From JAEUJM01 sp044221555 (GTDB lineage Bacteria; Actinomycetota; Acidimicrobiia; Acidimicrobiales; DATDAH01), in NCBI GenBank assembly GCA_044221555.1, contig JBGAOY010000014.1:32360-96359 (forward strand): a stretch of DNA of 64,000 nt, written 5' to 3'. Positions 61,598 to 64,000 of the stretch are shown piece by piece. Made by a program: the position numbers and the translations under genes. Numbering within the stretch: position 1 is the first letter of the stretch; each line of letters begins with the position of its first letter. The notes under the pieces are model-generated. The model was not told the origin of the DNA and ran no database searches. It was given only the letters and a program-made list of their open reading frames with translations.

Positions 61598-62260
61598 ATG
61601 ATCGACACCGTCACCCTTCCCTCGGGCGTGCCCGCCCGCCTGGCCCGTCCTCGCGACGGAGCGGCGAGTGCCGGACTGGTGATCGCCCCCGACATCGGGG
61701 GGCTTCGGCCGCTGTTCGACGACCTGTGTCAACACCTGGCCGACCAGAACGGCTGGGTGGTGTGTGCCCCCGAGCCCTTCCCCGGCCGTGAGACCATGAC
61801 CCTCGACGAGCGCATGGCCGCGGTGGCCGGCCTCGTCGACGGCACCCAGGTGGGGGCCCTGGTGGAGGCGGCCGACGCCACCGGCATCGAGCCGGTCGGC
61901 CTCATCGGCTTCTGCATGGGCGGCATGTACACGCTCAAGGCCGCCGGGACCGGGCGCTTCCGCCGCTGCGTGGCCTTCTACGGCATGATCCGCGTGCCCG
62001 AGAACTGGCAGAGCGCCGGCCAGGGTGAGCCCCTCGATGCGCTGGCCACACCAGGGGCGTCACCCGTCTTGGCCATCATCGGCACTGCCGACCCCTACAC
62101 CCCGCCAGACGACGTTGCCGCGCTCGAGGCCGCGGGGGCGCAGGTGGTGCGCTACGAGGGCGCGGAGCACGGGTTCGTGCACGACCCCAGCCGCCCCGCC
62201 CACCGAGCCGACGACGCCGCCGACGCGTGGCGGCGCACCATCGAATTCCTGCGCAGCTGA
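61598..62260 (+). CDS. dienelactone hydrolase family protein
   Basis: Alpha/beta hydrolase of 220 residues. The nucleophile is Cys in 'IGFCMGGMYTLKAA' (about residue 105), as in true dienelactone hydrolases. Asp is in 'IGTADPYTPPDD' (about 163) and His in 'EGAEHGFVHDP' (about 190). The family opens lactones, but most bacterial members have other unknown ester substrates; no aromatic degradation genes lie nearby. ATG 61598 is 8 nt from CAGACT, a weak -10, so a near-leaderless mRNA is possible. Confidence 0.85.
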   Translation: MIDTVTLPSGVPARLARPRDGAASAGLVIAPDIGGLRPLFDDLCQHLADQNGWVVCAPEPFPGRETMTLDERMAAVAGLVDGTQVGALVEAADATGIEPVGLIGFCMGGMYTLKAAGTGRFRRCVAFYGMIRVPENWQSAGQGEPLDALATPGASPVLAIIGTADPYTPPDDVAALEAAGAQVVRYEGAEHGFVHDPSRPAHRADDAADAWRRTIEFLRS

Positions 62261-62287
62261 TCGCCGGCGAATCGCTGACCGCGGCGG

Positions 62288-63142
62288 TCAGGGCACGGTG
62301 ACGGTGACGCGGACGGTGTCGACATGGGTCGGCTCGTAATACGAGCGCACCTGCAGGGTGACGGTGCGGACCACGCCCGACCGGATCCGCGGGGACAGCA
62401 GCATCTCGACGCTGATCGCGATGTGCTGCTCGGGGAACAGGGTGACCCGGTACTCGCCGGACGTGAGCAGATCGGTGATGTCGTCCGGGGCCGTCCGGCC
62501 GCGGATGTATCGCACCGACATGTTCCTGCTCGTGTCGAGCCTGCGCACGAGGTACAGGTCGTGGGTGTCGGTGGGGTTGGTCAGACGCACCCGCACCACC
62601 GCGACCCCACCTGGTCGGCGGGTGAGTTCGATGTGCTGAGCGACGGCGTCGGCGTTGAAGAGGCCGGCGCCGCGGAATGGCTCGCCGAGGCGCTTGATGG
62701 TGAAGTCGGGCTGACGGCGCGGCGTGACGGTGACGGCGACCGGGTTCGAGGCCACGGCGGCGGTCTCGGTGCTGTCGGCGGTGGCGACGTTGGTGTACGT
62801 GCCCTGATCGCCGCTGTCGGTCACGTAGGTGCAGTGGACGGTGTGGCCGGCGCCCACGGCCAGGATCCCCACCGACGCGTTGCAGTCCGGCGCGTTGGGG
62901 TCGTCGATGATCACGTTGGTCAGGTCGACGTCGCCCGTGTTGGTGATCGTGACGTGGTAGTCGATGGCCTCACTGGTGAGGACGGCGGTCTGATCGGCGG
63001 CCTTCACGATGCCGAGGGCCGGGCCCGACTCGATCGGGCCGGCGACCGGCGCCGCGTGCGCCGGGGCCGTCGGGCCGCTGATCGCAGCGGCGAACGCCGC
63101 GGCGACGGCGGCGCCCCGCATGCGCCCCTTGGTTCGCTGCAT
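62288..63142 (-). CDS. secreted DUF11-domain protein
   Basis: Exported protein of 284 residues. Signal peptide MQRTKGRMRG plus a hydrophobic run ends near 'PAHAAPVAG'. A DUF11 (CARDB-like, beta-sandwich) repeat occupies about residues 42-140 with the signature 'YHVTITNTGDVDLTNVIIDD' and two Cys that could bridge. The second half (about 150-284) is another beta-rich domain, unassigned. Such proteins usually decorate the cell surface. It converges with the dienelactone hydrolase gene; the CRP-family gene lies upstream on the same strand. Confidence 0.75.
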   Translation of the reverse strand: MQRTKGRMRGAAVAAAFAAAISGPTAPAHAAPVAGPIESGPALGIVKAADQTAVLTSEAIDYHVTITNTGDVDLTNVIIDDPNAPDCNASVGILAVGAGHTVHCTYVTDSGDQGTYTNVATADSTETAAVASNPVAVTVTPRRQPDFTIKRLGEPFRGAGLFNADAVAQHIELTRRPGGVAVVRVRLTNPTDTHDLYLVRRLDTSRNMSVRYIRGRTAPDDITDLLTSGEYRVTLFPEQHIAISVEMLLSPRIRSGVVRTVTLQVRSYYEPTHVDTVRVTVTVP

Positions 63143-63192
63143 CGCGGCCGTCCCGTCTCGCCCGCAGCCACCGTAGTGCGGCAGGGGCGCGG

Positions 63193-63852
63193 TCAGCGGG
63201 CCCGGATCGTCATCTGTTGACGGTTGGTGATCGTGTAGTGGCCGTCGGACTGGTCGAGCCAGCCCAGGCGGATGAACGAGGCGATGGCCTTGTTGACCCG
63301 CTCGCGGGAGGCGCCCACCATGCCGGCCAGCTCCTCCTGGGTGATGGGGAGCTCGAACTCGTCGCTCTCGCCGGCCAACTCGAGCAGGCGCTTGGCGGTG
63401 CGGCCGGTGACGTCGAGGAACACCGAGTCGGCCAGCGCCTCGTCGGTGATGCGCAGCCGGCCGGCCAGCAGTTCGACCACCCGCCACAGGTGCCCGGGCT
63501 CGGCCTCGAACACCTGCCGGAGCGGGTCGTAGAGGATGGCGATCACCGTCGACTCCTCGAGGGCCCGGGCCTCGGCCGACCTGGGAAGGCCGTCGAACAG
63601 CGGCATCTCGCCGAAGAGGTCGCCCCGCTCCATCAGGGCGATGAGCGACTCGCGGCCGTCGTCGGAGCGGTTGGCGATGGCGACGCGCCCGCTCTCCACC
63701 ACGAACAGCTCGGTGGGGTCGTCATCGAGGCTGAACACCACGTCGCCGCGGGCGAACGATCGCAGCGACGCGGCCCCGCCGATGATCTCGAGCGCGTCGG
63801 GGCCGAGGTCGCGGAACAGCACGACATCGGTCAACGCCCCCAGGTCCACCAT
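63193..63852 (-). CDS. Crp/Fnr family transcriptional regulator
   Basis: Regulator of 219 residues. The cyclic-nucleotide-binding beta roll spans about residues 1-115 ('GDVVFSLDDDPTELFVVESG', 'FGEMPLFDGLPRSAEARA'), where the Arg/Ser pair for cAMP is 'PRSAEA'. The C-terminal winged helix (about 145-215) reads 'ITQEELAGMVGASRERVNKAI'. It is the GlxR/Crp type of actinobacteria. ATG 63852 is 9 nt from TACGAT. A GTGA-N6-TCAC site in the window (24789-24804) could be one of its targets. Confidence 0.9.
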   Translation of the reverse strand: MVDLGALTDVVLFRDLGPDALEIIGGAASLRSFARGDVVFSLDDDPTELFVVESGRVAIANRSDDGRESLIALMERGDLFGEMPLFDGLPRSAEARALEESTVIAILYDPLRQVFEAEPGHLWRVVELLAGRLRITDEALADSVFLDVTGRTAKRLLELAGESDEFELPITQEELAGMVGASRERVNKAIASFIRLGWLDQSDGHYTITNRQQMTIRAR

Positions 63853-64000
63853 GGCGTGGTCATCGTAGATGCCCGGACGGGCCGGTGGCGCCCGGATCCG
63901 GGCCGGTGCCGCGGGAACGGGTCGGGAGGCCGTGATGACGGCGCCCGGGGAACGGGGCGTCGCGTTCGGGGGGCGGTGCGGCGACGGGGGGCGAGGGGGT
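63853..64000. other. 3' edge, no gene seen
   Basis: The last 148 bases hold the probable promoter of the Crp-family gene (reverse-strand TACGAT near 63862-63867) and G-rich sequence with no convincing coding frame or hairpin. Confidence 0.4.

Overview
The window is one continuous stretch of very GC-rich DNA (strong G/C third-position bias, frequent GTG/TTG starts). It looks like an actinobacterial chromosome, most plausibly class Acidimicrobiia (Iamia/Ilumatobacter-like). The support is ClpC, a DisA-RadA pair, an LppM-like lipoprotein, actinobacterial membrane families (DUF6529, DUF7144, three-helix-bundle proteins), a PafBC-type DNA-damage promoter and many starts placed 6-7 nt after a TANNNT box (leaderless pattern). 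I see no rRNA, tRNA, CRISPR array, complete insertion sequence or prophage. Genus placement is inference from gene content.

Layout. 0-6.2 kb: LapA-like protein, alpha/beta hydrolase and a SulP transporter with a His/Pro repeat tail, then a surface-glycan cassette (polysaccharide deacetylase, methyltransferase, glycosyltransferase). 6.3-18.5 kb: small membrane proteins, a pseudokinase-flippase fusion, a Kef-type antiporter, a subtilisin-like protease with a Trp-rich tail, a membrane GGDEF-EAL protein and a DUF1269 protein. 18.6-24.8 kb: zinc-ribbon protein, radical-SAM sulfatase maturase with a SEC-C tail, a second DUF1269 protein and the Cys-type sulfatase it probably matures; then a perfect 27-bp palindrome, a three-helix-bundle protein and a DUF7144 protein. 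25-36 kb: LAL-type LuxR regulator, MFS transporter, 56-bp tandem repeats, DUF2252 and SulP operon, channel-like protein, glutamate decarboxylase, YihY/BrkB protein.

36.1-40.4 kb is the accessory-looking island: a wrecked type I restriction-modification locus. HsdR has lost its Walker A region and carries a frameshift, and HsdM is reduced to its N-terminal portion. Between the remnants sit an apparently intact winged-helix/nucleotidyltransferase (MNT) gene and a HEPN-like gene that converge and overlap tail to tail; the MNT gene has its own leaderless promoter with an inverted repeat in the spacer. 40.6-47.2 kb: DHA2 efflux pump with TetR regulator, then a sensor kinase / methyltransferase / M48 protease / response regulator operon. 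47.2-50.7 kb: RCC1-repeat remnant, polyprenyl diphosphate synthase, and a three-gene electron-transfer operon (DUF6529, cytochrome c, cupredoxin) whose cupredoxin is frameshifted in its signal peptide.

50.9-63.9 kb is mostly housekeeping and stress response: ClpC, LppM-like lipoprotein whose start codon lies in a hairpin loop, a PIG-L deacetylase plus formyltransferase-fold pair, an esterase with SLH-like repeats, SnoaL-like protein, RadA, DisA, dienelactone hydrolase, a secreted DUF11 protein and a Crp/Fnr regulator. The strongest leads for something new are the convergent MNT/HEPN pair inside the restriction-modification ruin, the operator-grade palindromes at 23.9 and 24.8 kb, the clpC-lppM hairpin, and several enzymes missing a key residue.
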